A DNA stretch of 42,453 nt, taken from the IMG/VR virus record IMGVR_UViG_3300025929_000026, positions 1 to 42,453 of that record. One strand, written 5' to 3'. Source of the stretch: a virus. A program made the translations under genes and the position numbers. The stretch's first letter is position 1. The number at the start of each line of letters is the position of its first letter. Positions 30,305 to 37,196 of this stretch are shown here, one piece after another. The notes under the pieces are model-generated. The model saw only the letters and a list, made by a program, of their open reading frames with translations. It made no database searches and was not told the DNA's origin.

Positions 30305-30546
30305 CCTGCCGCAAGCCGAAGTTTAAGGTGGGGCAGGTGGTGTGCGTCATGGGAAGCAAGTTGTTGCGTAGCTTTGTGCCTGACTATTTTCGCATCTCAG
30401 GAGTGAAGCCGTACGGTAGGACTTGGCAGTATCGAGTTAGCGACCACGACATGCGCGGGCCGTGGATTGCGCAGAAGCAATTACGTGCCCTTTACGCGCC
30501 GGAGCGTGGCCGATGGCCCGCGAAGGCGAGGATTTGCAGCGGTTGA
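30301..30546 (+). CDS. Small basic protein, KOW/SH3-like core
   Basis: This 81-residue protein is started here at ATG 30301 (ATGA). After the shared MTCRKPK start it has KVGQVVCVMGSKLL, YFRISGVKPYGRTWQYRVSD and RGPWIAQKQLRAL, a short beta-barrel layout seen in phage proteins that follow G.V....Y..I. It is basic throughout and may bind nucleic acid. The family is not certain. Confidence 0.6.
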   Translation: MTCRKPKFKVGQVVCVMGSKLLRSFVPDYFRISGVKPYGRTWQYRVSDHDMRGPWIAQKQLRALYAPERGRWPAKARICSG

Positions 30547-30563
30547 TGCGGGAGGAGCGGTAG

Positions 30564-30929
30564 ATGGGGGCTGAACTGCGGATTATGGTGCCGTTGGTGC
30601 CGCCGAGCGTCAACATGTATGTCAGGCACACGCGAAGTGGGAGGCATTATGTCACAGCCGAAGGTCGATCTTTCAAAGAGGCTGTCGTTTTACTTTATCG
30701 ACGGGCGGGACGCTTGGATACACGACGGTACGAGCTGGAAGCTACTGTGTACCTCGGCAGAGCCCAGCGTGGTGACGGAGATAACTTTTGGAAGGTTATT
30801 GCGGATGGACTTGTGGAGGCTGGGGCAATTCATTCGGATGCGGCTGTCACTGATTGGATTATGCATGTCCGGCGTGATCGAGCGAATCCGCGGACGGAAA
30901 TCATAGTGCGGGCGGCGCAGCAGGAATAG
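30564..30929 (+). CDS. rusA: RusA-type Holliday junction resolvase
   Basis: This 121-residue protein shows the RusA pattern: VPLVPPSVNMYVRHTRSGRH near the start, then RGDGDNFWKVIADGLVEAGAI with the acidic metal-binding residues, and a second acidic site (HSDAAVTDW). RusA cuts four-way junctions symmetrically. With the Erf annealase it would process recombination intermediates before packaging. Length is normal for the family (about 120). The frame ends 14 bases before the next gene. Confidence 0.85.
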   Translation: MGAELRIMVPLVPPSVNMYVRHTRSGRHYVTAEGRSFKEAVVLLYRRAGRLDTRRYELEATVYLGRAQRGDGDNFWKVIADGLVEAGAIHSDAAVTDWIMHVRRDRANPRTEIIVRAAQQE

Positions 30930-30942
30930 AGGAGATGGCGAA

Positions 30943-31635
30943 ATGAGCGGTGACGAGGCTTATGTACGAGTTCCAGTTGGCGCGTTCAAGTGGCTGATGG
31001 GCGAAGAGGGCGATTTCGTTCCTCCTCCAGATGCAAAAGGTAATTTCTGGTGGCGTTCTGAATTCCAGCGGCGCATTAAGAATTTTGCTTTTTGCTGGAC
31101 ACCGCCAATTAGGCAAGAGCAGCAGGCCATCGATCGCGCGCTATGGAGCGAAATAGGGCTGGCGATCGGGCGGATTGAATCTGCACTTGAGAGCGTCTGT
31201 GGCGAGCTTTTGGTGAAAGATGGACTGTTGAGCTATCGGACGCAGCAAAAGGCGCTCCTAGACGGCCTAGCGTTGAAACAGGTCGCAATCCTAGAGTTTC
31301 TCGTAGCGTTCAAACGGCAAAACGAGCAACTCACTGAAGAAAGCAGGGCTATTGTCAAAGAACGAGGCGATAGACTCTTAGCTATAGAACTATCTCTTGA
31401 AACGCTAGGACTTCAGCAAGATGTCATCGAAAAGAAGCTGGACGAGCGCATAGCGCCGAGCAAGACATTTGGCGATTGGTGGCACAGTGTAGGTCACACG
31501 CACATGCCTAAAAACGGCGAACCACCGATACATGCATCCATCGCGGAACTTGCTTGGAATGCAGCACTTAGGGCGCAGCCGAAGCGCAAGCGGGAGAGGA
31601 AGGGCAAACGGCTGGCCAATCGGACAGGTAAATGA
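30943..31635 (+). CDS. Coiled-coil early protein, unknown
   Basis: This 230-residue protein starts at ATG 30943 behind GAGGAGATGGCGAA. It has an N-terminal aromatic part (GAFKWLMGEEGDFVPP), a long central coiled coil at residues about 70-165, and a C-terminal FGDWWHSVGHTHMP...SIAELAWNAAL motif. That final motif (D.WW......, A..AW..AL) is common at the end of phage early proteins of unknown role. The end is basic (KRKRERKGKRLANR). Confidence 0.65.
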   Translation: MSGDEAYVRVPVGAFKWLMGEEGDFVPPPDAKGNFWWRSEFQRRIKNFAFCWTPPIRQEQQAIDRALWSEIGLAIGRIESALESVCGELLVKDGLLSYRTQQKALLDGLALKQVAILEFLVAFKRQNEQLTEESRAIVKERGDRLLAIELSLETLGLQQDVIEKKLDERIAPSKTFGDWWHSVGHTHMPKNGEPPIHASIAELAWNAALRAQPKRKRERKGKRLANRTGK

Positions 31636-31701
31636 TAGGAAACACTAGCCTATCCGTACTATAGCCCGATAAGTTAGAGAGTTTTAATCTTGGCTTATCG
31701 G
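31634..31701 (+). promoter_or_regulatory. Two leader hairpins before the 31709 gene
   Basis: GATAGG/CCTATC (31634-31654) and CCGATAAG/CTTATCGG (31666-31673 with 31694-31701) are two consecutive stems. The 3' arm of the second shares two bases with the ribosome binding site GGAGG (31700-31704). TACTAT at 31657 could be a -10 box, but no -35 fits. This looks like translational control of the next gene. Confidence 0.4.
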
Positions 31702-31708
31702 AGGCAAC

Positions 31709-31876
31709 ATGCGAATCACGATTACGAGCCAGGACATTCAGCGGATGAGCGAGATGAGCGCAACGGACCGCGTTTACTTCTTGGAGACAAAGTTCATCGA
31801 GCAGCGCCAGAGCTTTTGGCTTCAGCTCGGCAAGGGGATCGAGAAGATTCAGCAGGAGATGATCGCCAATGCTTGA
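31709..31876 (+). CDS. 55-residue helical protein
   Basis: MRITITSQDIQRMSEMSATD starts at ATG 31709 behind GGAGGCAAC. Two helices follow (RVYFLETKFIEQRQSFWLQL and KGIEKIQQEMIANA). Its stop overlaps the next gene by 8 bases. The leader hairpins suggest regulated expression. No family is recognised. Confidence 0.65.
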   Translation: MRITITSQDIQRMSEMSATDRVYFLETKFIEQRQSFWLQLGKGIEKIQQEMIANA

Positions 31877-32081
31877 AACGTTGCGCAAGATATTTCCCGC
31901 GGTTCACACGCATCCGGCGAAGCACCTACACGAATTTTCACAGCCTTTCGATCCGATGACGAGCGAGCTGCAGCCTGCTGAGCACGGCGTTGTGCGCCAA
32001 CTGAGTAGCGAATCGATCGCGCGCAACGGGCTAGTGCTCGATTTCAGCGATGCGGGATTCTCGACATGGAGGGTGAATTAG
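31869..32081 (+). CDS. Small protein, unknown
   Basis: This 70-residue protein has a His-rich N-terminal half (KIFPAVHTHPAKHLHEFSQP) and an acidic C-terminal half (NGLVLDFSDAGFSTW). It overlaps the preceding gene by 8 bases, which supports coupled translation. A metal-binding role is possible from H-x-H and H-x-x-x-H-x-H spacing, but unproven. Confidence 0.55.
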   Translation: MLETLRKIFPAVHTHPAKHLHEFSQPFDPMTSELQPAEHGVVRQLSSESIARNGLVLDFSDAGFSTWRVN

Positions 32082-32128
32082 AGATTTCCAGCCACGGGCC
32101 AAATCCAAGCAAATCAAGGAGAAAGCCG

Positions 32129-32356
32129 ATGAATAAGCAGACAGATCGTATCCTAGGCCGAATCTCAGCACTCGCACTGCTCGCGTTCTCGTTTACCTTC
32201 GCATTGCGCGGGATGCAAGGCACGACGAGCTCGCCAGGCGAGCATGCGCACGTCGTTTGCGGGATAATGGGTTGTTCAGGCAACAATCCGAGCAGCCAAG
32301 CCGTGCACAGCAGCAGTCACGGCGGCGGAGGCGGCGCGATACGCATTTCGCCATGA
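32129..32356 (+). CDS. Small exported or membrane-anchored Gly/Ser-rich protein
   Basis: This 75-residue protein is started here at ATG 32129 behind AAGGAGAAAG. Residues 11-28 are hydrophobic (RISALALLAFSFTFALRG). The remainder is short, with two Cys (VVCGIMGC), Ser/His/Gly repeats (SSSHGGGGGA) and no charge. It is the last gene before a terminator. It could be a small membrane toxin, an exclusion protein or a structural peptide. Confidence 0.6.
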   Translation: MNKQTDRILGRISALALLAFSFTFALRGMQGTTSSPGEHAHVVCGIMGCSGNNPSSQAVHSSSHGGGGGAIRISP

Positions 32357-32387
32357 ATTTACCGCGGTGAGTGAGAGCACAAAACCG

Positions 32388-32422
32388 GGGCTGGTGCGAA
32401 TGAGAGCGCATCGGCCCTTTTT
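32388..32422 (+). terminator. Rho-independent terminator of the early operon
   Basis: GGGCTGGTGCG (32388-32398) pairs with CGCATCGGCCC (32407-32417) in an 11-bp stem with two G-T pairs and an AATGAGAG loop. Five T residues follow (32418-32422). It ends the transcript holding the early genes, four bases before the next promoter. Confidence 0.8.
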
Positions 32423-32425
32423 CTA

Positions 32426-32454
32426 TTGACAGCGCAAATCAGTAGTTGTATGTA
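32426..32454 (+). promoter_or_regulatory. Promoter of the late-early / modification operon
   Basis: TTGACA (32426-32431) and TATGTA (32449-32454) are 17 bases apart. The predicted RNA start near 32461 precedes a folded leader and the 32522 gene. It comes right after the terminator, so it starts a new transcription unit running toward the head genes. Confidence 0.55.
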
Positions 32455-32466
32455 GATAGCGTGCGC

Positions 32467-32506
32467 CACTCAAAATCCTGGGCGAAGCGCCTAGGTCTGC
32501 TGAGTG
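32467..32506 (+). ncRNA. Compact folded 5' leader
   Basis: CCTGGGCG (32477-32484) and CGCCTAGG (32488-32495) form an 8-bp stem with an AAG loop, enclosed by CACTCA (32467-32472) and TGAGTG (32501-32506). The structure lies between the promoter and the gene start. It could control translation or transcript stability. No known riboswitch class was recognised. Confidence 0.45.
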
Positions 32507-32521
32507 TCGAACCATCCCCGC

Positions 32522-32833
32522 ATGAACAAGCTGACGCTGCACTTCAAATCCAGCAAGCGCCACATAAAAGCCAGCGAGCGCGACGAACTCCTCCTCAGCG
32601 GCGAAATCGCGCCCATCAGCGCCACAGAATACCGCTATATCGCCAAGCCACGCATCCTGAACAGCTTTCAAGCCCTCGCCAATCTCAAGCTCACCAAGCC
32701 AGCAGCCGATACAGGTTTCCTCGAAGGCCATTTCATCATCGAACGCGCTGGCAAGCGATCGCGCGACATCCAAGCCAAGCCTGGGCAACTCGAGATTCAG
32801 CTGAGGTTGCAATCACAGGCCGTCAGCGCCTAA
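32522..32833 (+). CDS. Small beta/alpha protein, first gene after the promoter
   Basis: This 103-residue protein is started here at ATG 32522. GTG 32504 is in frame but lies inside the leader stem. It has KLTLHFKSSKRHIKASERDE, a central ISATEYRYIAKPRILNSFQA and LEGHFIIERAGKRSRDIQAK. It has no strong ribosome binding site. The family is unknown. An overlapping frame from 32446 is rich in Arg, His and Gln and looks like a shadow. Confidence 0.6.
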   Translation: MNKLTLHFKSSKRHIKASERDELLLSGEIAPISATEYRYIAKPRILNSFQALANLKLTKPAADTGFLEGHFIIERAGKRSRDIQAKPGQLEIQLRLQSQAVSA

Positions 32834-33049
32834 ATGAACACGAACGGACCGGACGCCATGATTGAGAACGTATTCCAGCAGGCAACATTCAGGGTCATTC
32901 ATCCGCTTGACTTGGCAGAGGTTATTCGCAAAAGCCCATCCTATCCAACTCCGCAAATCCACACAGTTGACGTGCAGATAGCGGTAATCGATGGCGTGAG
33001 CTATATTCAAGACCCACTCGCCGAGCGCAAACTCCACGAATACGCCTAA
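32834..33049 (+). CDS. Small protein, unknown
   Basis: This 71-residue protein starts directly after the previous stop. NVFQQATFRVIHPLDLAEVI is followed by IHTVDVQIAVIDGVSYIQDP, a short alpha/beta unit, and a charged end (LAERKLHEYA). No catalytic motif is seen. It is coupled to the next gene with one base between stop and ATG. Confidence 0.65.
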   Translation: MNTNGPDAMIENVFQQATFRVIHPLDLAEVIRKSPSYPTPQIHTVDVQIAVIDGVSYIQDPLAERKLHEYA

Positions 33050-33050
33050 A

Positions 33051-33377
33051 ATGGGCCGATACTCAGCTATTCCTTGGATCGAGCGTCAAACGCTGAGATT
33101 TCGCATTAAACAGCGCCAGAATACGCATACACTCATGCCAGTCGGAACAAGCACAAAGCGCCTCATCATTAAGACTTGCCGCGAGATCATGGAATCAAAG
33201 AAAGCCTCTGACCGCGAAAAAGTCAAAGCCGCAGCCATCGCGCTACAAACGCTACGTGAGAAATACTTAGCTCCGGTCGGTCGGCGACGAATGAAGCGCG
33301 ACGAAGCAATTCCTGAGCAACCGCAACCTACACCATCTGAGCAAGTTAGCGCGATTTTAGATCACGCTGCTGCATAG
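33051..33377 (+). CDS. Helical basic protein, possible small terminase
   Basis: This 108-residue protein has a basic N-terminus (IERQTLRFRIKQRQNTHT), then a helical body (TKRLIIKTCREIMESKKASD, EKVKAAAIALQTLREKYLAP) and a Pro/Gln-rich end. Phage small terminases have such helical cores, and no other candidate for this role was found. It is about 4 kb upstream of the large terminase, so the idea is weak. After it (33378-33549) no gene is supported. Confidence 0.5.
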   Translation: MGRYSAIPWIERQTLRFRIKQRQNTHTLMPVGTSTKRLIIKTCREIMESKKASDREKVKAAAIALQTLREKYLAPVGRRRMKRDEAIPEQPQPTPSEQVSAILDHAAA

Positions 33378-33549
33378 CTCAAACGTACTATGCCCGTAGT
33401 ACTTCCGTACCGCGAAAGAAATTCGAATTTCCCAAGGCCGGTACCGGGGTGGGTCGCCCACGCCATGGGCTACGCATTTTGGAGGGCGGGGCTTAGCTTG
33501 ACTTGCACCACATCTCATTTCATGGTATCCATCTCGCGGTATCCATGCG

Positions 33550-33855
33550 ATGAGAATAGTAAAATGCATACGGTGCAACCATGAATGGCCTACTCGGCTT
33601 GAACAGCCCGTTCGATGTGCCAAGTGTCGGAGCCCCTACTGGGCTAGCGAGCCTAAGCGGGCAACAGTTGGAGTGGGCGGCAGCGATGGACGTGAGGTAT
33701 TGGCGGATGCTCCACGCAAGTTGCCCAAGCTGCGGAGTCGAGTTCGAGAAGTGCCATCCGGCGATGAACCTAATCCCGCATTGGACGGGGGCGTGTGTCC
33801 GCACGGAAAAGAGCCCGGCAGATTCTGCTTCGACTGTCGAGGTACCGTGAAGTGA
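33550..33855 (+). CDS. Zinc-ribbon protein
   Basis: This 101-residue protein begins VKCIRCNHEWPTRLEQPVRC and then AKCRSPYW, a classical C..C...C..C zinc ribbon of the rubredoxin/DNA-binding kind. A second pair lies near the end (VCPHGKEPGRFCFDC). The middle is low-complexity. Such proteins often sit in phage genomes as small transcription modulators. Two GGTATCCAT repeats (33528 and 33542 regions) lie just upstream and might be an operator. Confidence 0.7.
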   Translation: MRIVKCIRCNHEWPTRLEQPVRCAKCRSPYWASEPKRATVGVGGSDGREVLADAPRKLPKLRSRVREVPSGDEPNPALDGGVCPHGKEPGRFCFDCRGTVK

Positions 33856-34025
33856 AGCTCTCGCACGCGGAAGTGGCGTATGAGCATCCGGCGAAGGGGA
33901 TGCATCATTGCAGCGAGTGCGCGCATTACCGAGACGGGTATCCGCCGGGGATGTATCCGCATTGCGTGATTGTGAAGGACCCGATCAGGCCGGAGGATTG
34001 GTGCTCGAAGTTCAAGAAAGCCTAG
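33852..34025 (+). CDS. HiPIP-like Cys protein, 57 residues
   Basis: The frame starts at GTG 33852 (GTGA overlap). HHCSECAHYRDGYPPGMYPH contains the first two cysteines, followed by CVIVKDPIRPEDWCSKF. The spacing C-x2-C-x14-C-x12-C, with the aromatic W before the last Cys, resembles the small high-potential iron-sulphur-like proteins found in phages. It may hold an Fe-S cluster or zinc. The next gene begins inside its end. Confidence 0.65.
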   Translation: MKLSHAEVAYEHPAKGMHHCSECAHYRDGYPPGMYPHCVIVKDPIRPEDWCSKFKKA

Positions 34026-34585
34026 TGCTCGATGAGTTTGTGGAGGCGTTTTCGCAGCTGCGCGGCACAGCGCGGTGGGAGGGGATGTCTTACCTCGTAG
34101 GGGAGTTGCTGGAGCGGCCGAGGCCGGTTATTTTGGAGACAGGGACTTGCCGGAAGCCGGGAGATTGGACAGGCGATGGCTGCGCTACGACTGTTTGGAA
34201 CTGGATTGTGGAGCGAAAAAACGGGATGGCAGTTAGCGTTGATATCGACGCAACCTCCTGTGACATTGCCCGAAGAATCTGTCCGCGCGTACATGTGGTA
34301 TGTGCGGATTCCGCTTCCTTTCTCCGGGGATTCTTTCCTTTTGCAGTTGATTTGCTCTATCTCGACTCTCGAGACTGGGGTCCGGAAGCGCAGCTGGAAT
34401 CTTGTATGCATCAGGTGGCAGAACTCAGTGCTATATGGGAGAGGCTGCCTTCCGGCTGTCTGATCGCCAGCGATGATTCGCATTCGAAGGACCTGGGGAA
34501 GCCCGCCCTGACCCGGCGCCTGCTGTCGATTCTCGGCATCGAACCTGTTTTGGATTCCTACATCGTCGTGTGGAAAAAGCCCTAG
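34001..34585 (+). CDS. SAM-dependent methyltransferase
   Basis: This 194-residue protein is started at GTG 34001 behind CGGAGGATTG. GTG 34025 is the alternative. It has a Rossmann methyltransferase layout: PVILETGTC (motif I, SAM loop), AVSVDID (motif II acid), VVCADSASFLRG, DLLYLDSRDWG and GCLIASDDSHSKDLG. This is close to the Methyltransf_24 type. Next to a TPR-glycosyltransferase it probably modifies a sugar, protein or lipid rather than DNA. The two genes are one base apart. Confidence 0.7.
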   Translation: MLEVQESLVLDEFVEAFSQLRGTARWEGMSYLVGELLERPRPVILETGTCRKPGDWTGDGCATTVWNWIVERKNGMAVSVDIDATSCDIARRICPRVHVVCADSASFLRGFFPFAVDLLYLDSRDWGPEAQLESCMHQVAELSAIWERLPSGCLIASDDSHSKDLGKPALTRRLLSILGIEPVLDSYIVVWKKP

Positions 34586-34586
34586 C

Positions 34587-35918
34587 ATGATGATCCTGGT
34601 TCCGAAGTCTGAAGCAGACGGCGAGAGCGTTCTCTCGGTTGCCGAAGCCAAAAAACAGCTTCCCAAATGGGAACTGGTTAATAAGCTCCGCCCCAACGCC
34701 GCCAACCTGATGAATCTCGCGGCCATCTATTACACGCTGGGCCGCGCCGAAGAGGCTATGGTTGCCGCCACGAGCCTTGTATCCGCCCTCGAAGAAGCCG
34801 GGGACGTGCCTGCGAACATCATGGCAGGTGTGTATCAGAATCGCGGGATGATGTATCGCGGCTTTGGCCGGTTCGCGGAAGCGCAAAAGGATATTTTCAG
34901 GGCCTGGGAGCTGGAGAAGAATTCCGATTACATCGGAATGGCGCAAGCCGAGGAGCATCTGCGCAATGGAAACTGGGCCGAAGGCTGGAAATGGCACAAC
35001 CGCGCTCGTGGTACATGTTCAGGGGCAGCTTTGGCTTGCGGGCTCCCCGAATCCTGTAAATTCTGGGACGGAAGTGAAGTGCCCGATCATCTGCTCGTTA
35101 TCAATGAAGGCGGAGCAGGGGACCGTATCAATTACACCCGATATCTCCCAATTCTTACTGAGCGAGGAATAAGCTGGTCGTTCTTCTGTTTCGATGAATT
35201 AAAGCCATTTTACGACCGTCTCCCCTGGATCGGCCCCTCCCGTACCATAGGCGAGAGCGATAAAAAGGAATTCTGCCCTCCGCCGTCCCATTGGACGACC
35301 ACTTTTTCACTCGCTGGCCCGCTCGGCATCGATCCCCGCGCCATTCCCGACTTTCCCACACCCTACACCGCGCCAGAACACAGCGGAAAACTCGAACGCA
35401 TCGACTCTCGCCCCGCAGTCGGCCTCTGCTGGAACGCCAACGAGCTTCACCAGGGCGGTTTGAAGGTGCGATCGCTCACCGAAGGCCAGGCGATGCGCCT
35501 GGTATGCATGACTGCCGACAAAATCGCTTGGGTCAACGTCCAGCACGACCACAAAATGCCGTTCCCTGTGACGAATATCCCATTCAAGACCTGGGAAGAC
35601 ACCGCAACCTTGCTGCATCATCTCGACGCGCTCGTTACCGTCGATTGCGGGACGCTCTGGCTCTCGTTGGGCATGAAAAAAGAGACCGCGGTCGTCCTGA
35701 CAGCCTCGGAAGACTGGAAATTTCATCATAATTGGTCGGATCACGCGAAGCTGTACCATAATGGCCCTTCGACGCAGCTTTTCGACGCCGAGCGCGCGCT
35801 CGATTTGCTCATCACCGACATTCGGGCCGGACTCTGGCCCCCAAGTTTGAAGCAGCAACTCGCTCCTTCAGAAAGCACCACCACCACTCGCCCCGACATG
35901 GCGCTCATCAGCGTTTAA
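34587..35918 (+). CDS. TPR plus GT9-like glycosyltransferase
   Basis: This 443-residue protein has two or three TPR helices in residues about 30-130 (AANLMNLAAIYYTLGRAEEA, YQNRGMMYRGFGRFAEAQKD). A GT-B domain follows, with NEGGAGDRINYTRYLPILTE and the sugar-nucleotide half PAVGLCWNANELHQGGLKVR and ALVTVDCGTLWLSLGMKKET, a pattern of heptosyltransferase (GT9)-like enzymes. It could glycosylate capsid or tail protein or alter host polysaccharide. It directly precedes the head genes, which favours virion decoration. Confidence 0.7.
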   Translation: MMILVPKSEADGESVLSVAEAKKQLPKWELVNKLRPNAANLMNLAAIYYTLGRAEEAMVAATSLVSALEEAGDVPANIMAGVYQNRGMMYRGFGRFAEAQKDIFRAWELEKNSDYIGMAQAEEHLRNGNWAEGWKWHNRARGTCSGAALACGLPESCKFWDGSEVPDHLLVINEGGAGDRINYTRYLPILTERGISWSFFCFDELKPFYDRLPWIGPSRTIGESDKKEFCPPPSHWTTTFSLAGPLGIDPRAIPDFPTPYTAPEHSGKLERIDSRPAVGLCWNANELHQGGLKVRSLTEGQAMRLVCMTADKIAWVNVQHDHKMPFPVTNIPFKTWEDTATLLHHLDALVTVDCGTLWLSLGMKKETAVVLTASEDWKFHHNWSDHAKLYHNGPSTQLFDAERALDLLITDIRAGLWPPSLKQQLAPSESTTTTRPDMALISV

Positions 35919-35961
35919 AGACTCCGATCAGGTCAGTCGGGGACGTTGCAGGTAAAAATCA

Positions 35962-36513
35962 ATGGCCGTAATCGCAGATGCACTAAAAATCACACCCGCG
36001 GCAGCTCTCACCGCCACCGCGGCGCAGTCCGTTGTCCAGACGACCGCGGGCGGAAACCTCATCCTCAATGCTCCCGGCTCGAACAAGCTGAATGGCAAGC
36101 GCTTCAGTCTCGTCGCTTCCGGCTGGGCTTCCTGCACCGCGGGCACGTTCACTTCGACCATCCAGCCGATCCTCTACGGCGATACTTCGCTCGCCACGGT
36201 AACGACCAAGCCGCTATTCACTTCCTCGGCGGGGACGCTTGCTTATACGGGAACGACTGGCGCGGCGATCCAGTGGACGATGGCAGGCGTGTTTGAAGGC
36301 GATTCGACTTCCGGGCAGCTGTTCGGCAGCGTGCAATCGATCGTCGGCGGCACGCTCAAAGGCGCGACTGTCAGCGTGGCTCCGGTGTCGGTGCCCATCA
36401 ACTTCGCGTCGGAATCCTCGATGATGAAATTCGCCATCGGCAACACCAACGCTACCACCGTGGCGCCGGGGCTGAAGTTCGTCGTCAATGAATTCTATCT
36501 CGCGCAAGAGTAG
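35962..36513 (+). CDS. Head decoration-like protein
   Basis: This 183-residue protein is almost wholly beta-structured and rich in Thr, Ser, Ala and Gly. NLILNAPGSNKLNGKRFSLV is followed by CTAGTFTSTIQPILYGD, FTSSAGTLAYTGTTGAAIQW and LKGATVSVAPVSVPINFASE. This fits phage capsid-decorating or stabilising proteins found upstream of terminase and portal genes. The Ser/Thr content would suit O-glycosylation by the neighbouring transferase. It is the first gene of the head block. Confidence 0.6.
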   Translation: MAVIADALKITPAAALTATAAQSVVQTTAGGNLILNAPGSNKLNGKRFSLVASGWASCTAGTFTSTIQPILYGDTSLATVTTKPLFTSSAGTLAYTGTTGAAIQWTMAGVFEGDSTSGQLFGSVQSIVGGTLKGATVSVAPVSVPINFASESSMMKFAIGNTNATTVAPGLKFVVNEFYLAQE

Positions 36514-36515
36514 CC

Positions 36516-36698
36516 ATGCCGTTTGAGTCGAAGGCGCAACAGCGATTCGCTTACGCGCATCCTGAGAAGTTTGGTGGCAAGGCGGGCCTCGCAGAGTGGT
36601 CCGCCGCCACCAACTTCAAATCCCTTCCCGAGAAAAAATCATCGGGAGTGCACCGCAAGGTGTACGTCTCCCGCATGAAAGCGAGGAAAAGTGCCTGA
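36516..36698 (+). CDS. Head-region small protein with HRKVYV motif
   Basis: This 60-residue protein starts two bases after the previous stop. KAQQRFAYAHPEKFGGKAGL and TNFKSLPEKKSSG are typical of a widespread small phage protein found near terminase and portal genes. The end contains HRKVYVSRMKARKSA. The HRKVYV motif recurs in the gene at 37196. It is strongly basic. Function is unknown, possibly DNA or scaffold binding. Confidence 0.7.
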   Translation: MPFESKAQQRFAYAHPEKFGGKAGLAEWSAATNFKSLPEKKSSGVHRKVYVSRMKARKSA

Positions 36699-36912
36699 CC
36701 CATTAGCCGACGCCAAAGCCGCACTCGCCAGCGCCAACAAGTTCCAGCAATCTGCCGGAGGGGCTGTCTCGAAGCCTGCCCCTGCCGCAGCCGCATCTCC
36801 TGCTCCGAAAGAAAAGACGCCGACGCTGGGCGATGAGCTGGAAGCAAAACGAGCGAATGTCGATAGCTACCGCAAAGCCTACGTCGAGAACTACAAAGCG
36901 AGGAATCAATGA
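36691..36912 (+). CDS. Small Ala/Pro-rich head-region protein
   Basis: This 73-residue protein starts at GTG 36691, 8 bases inside the preceding gene. An Ala-rich helix (DPLADAKAALASANKFQQSA) leads to a Pro/Ala linker, then a charged helix (TLGDELEAKRANVDSYRKAY). The end SYRKAYVENYKARNQ is a loose relative of the HRKVYV motif. No function is assigned. Confidence 0.6.
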   Translation: MPDPLADAKAALASANKFQQSAGGAVSKPAPAAAASPAPKEKTPTLGDELEAKRANVDSYRKAYVENYKARNQ

Positions 36913-37196
36913 TGGACTCCGCAATGGCGGGCTTGTCCCACAAGCCGCGCATGCCCAAGGGCATGAAGGATGAACGGAAGCACGGCATCTCCGAAATTCA
37001 TATCAAGATGAACCACGACGGTTCGCACCACATCACGCACCACATGGTCAATCCGAAGATTCAGTCCACGATGCATTCCGCGAAAGATCGCGAAGAACTC
37101 CACGATCATCTCGAGGAGCATCTTGGCGGCAAGCCGACTGATGCCGAGATGGCCGAAGGCGAAGAGACAGAAACGCCGCCGATGATGAGCAAGTAA
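36909..37196 (+). CDS. His/Met-rich small head-region protein
   Basis: This 95-residue protein starts with ATGATG over the previous stop. A Met/Lys/His-rich segment (HKPRMPKGMKDERKHGISEI, IKMNHDGSHHITHHMVN) is followed by an acidic end (HLEEHLGGKPTDAEMAEGEE). The I.I..DGSH.I.HHM pattern also appears in other phage head operons. It may bind metal. Function is unknown. Confidence 0.65.
   Translation: MMDSAMAGLSHKPRMPKGMKDERKHGISEIHIKMNHDGSHHITHHMVNPKIQSTMHSAKDREELHDHLEEHLGGKPTDAEMAEGEETETPPMMSK

Noticed and set aside
32446-32865. 139-codon frame overlapping the 32522 gene
   Set aside because: The product is Arg/His/Gln-rich, as expected of an out-of-frame shadow. The other frame looks like a normal protein.
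33390-33584. 64-codon frame in the gap before the zinc-ribbon gene
   Set aside because: There is no ribosome binding site and the composition is unconvincing. The gap instead has GTACTA/TAGTAC and GTGGG/CCCAC hairpins and two GGTATCCAT repeats.
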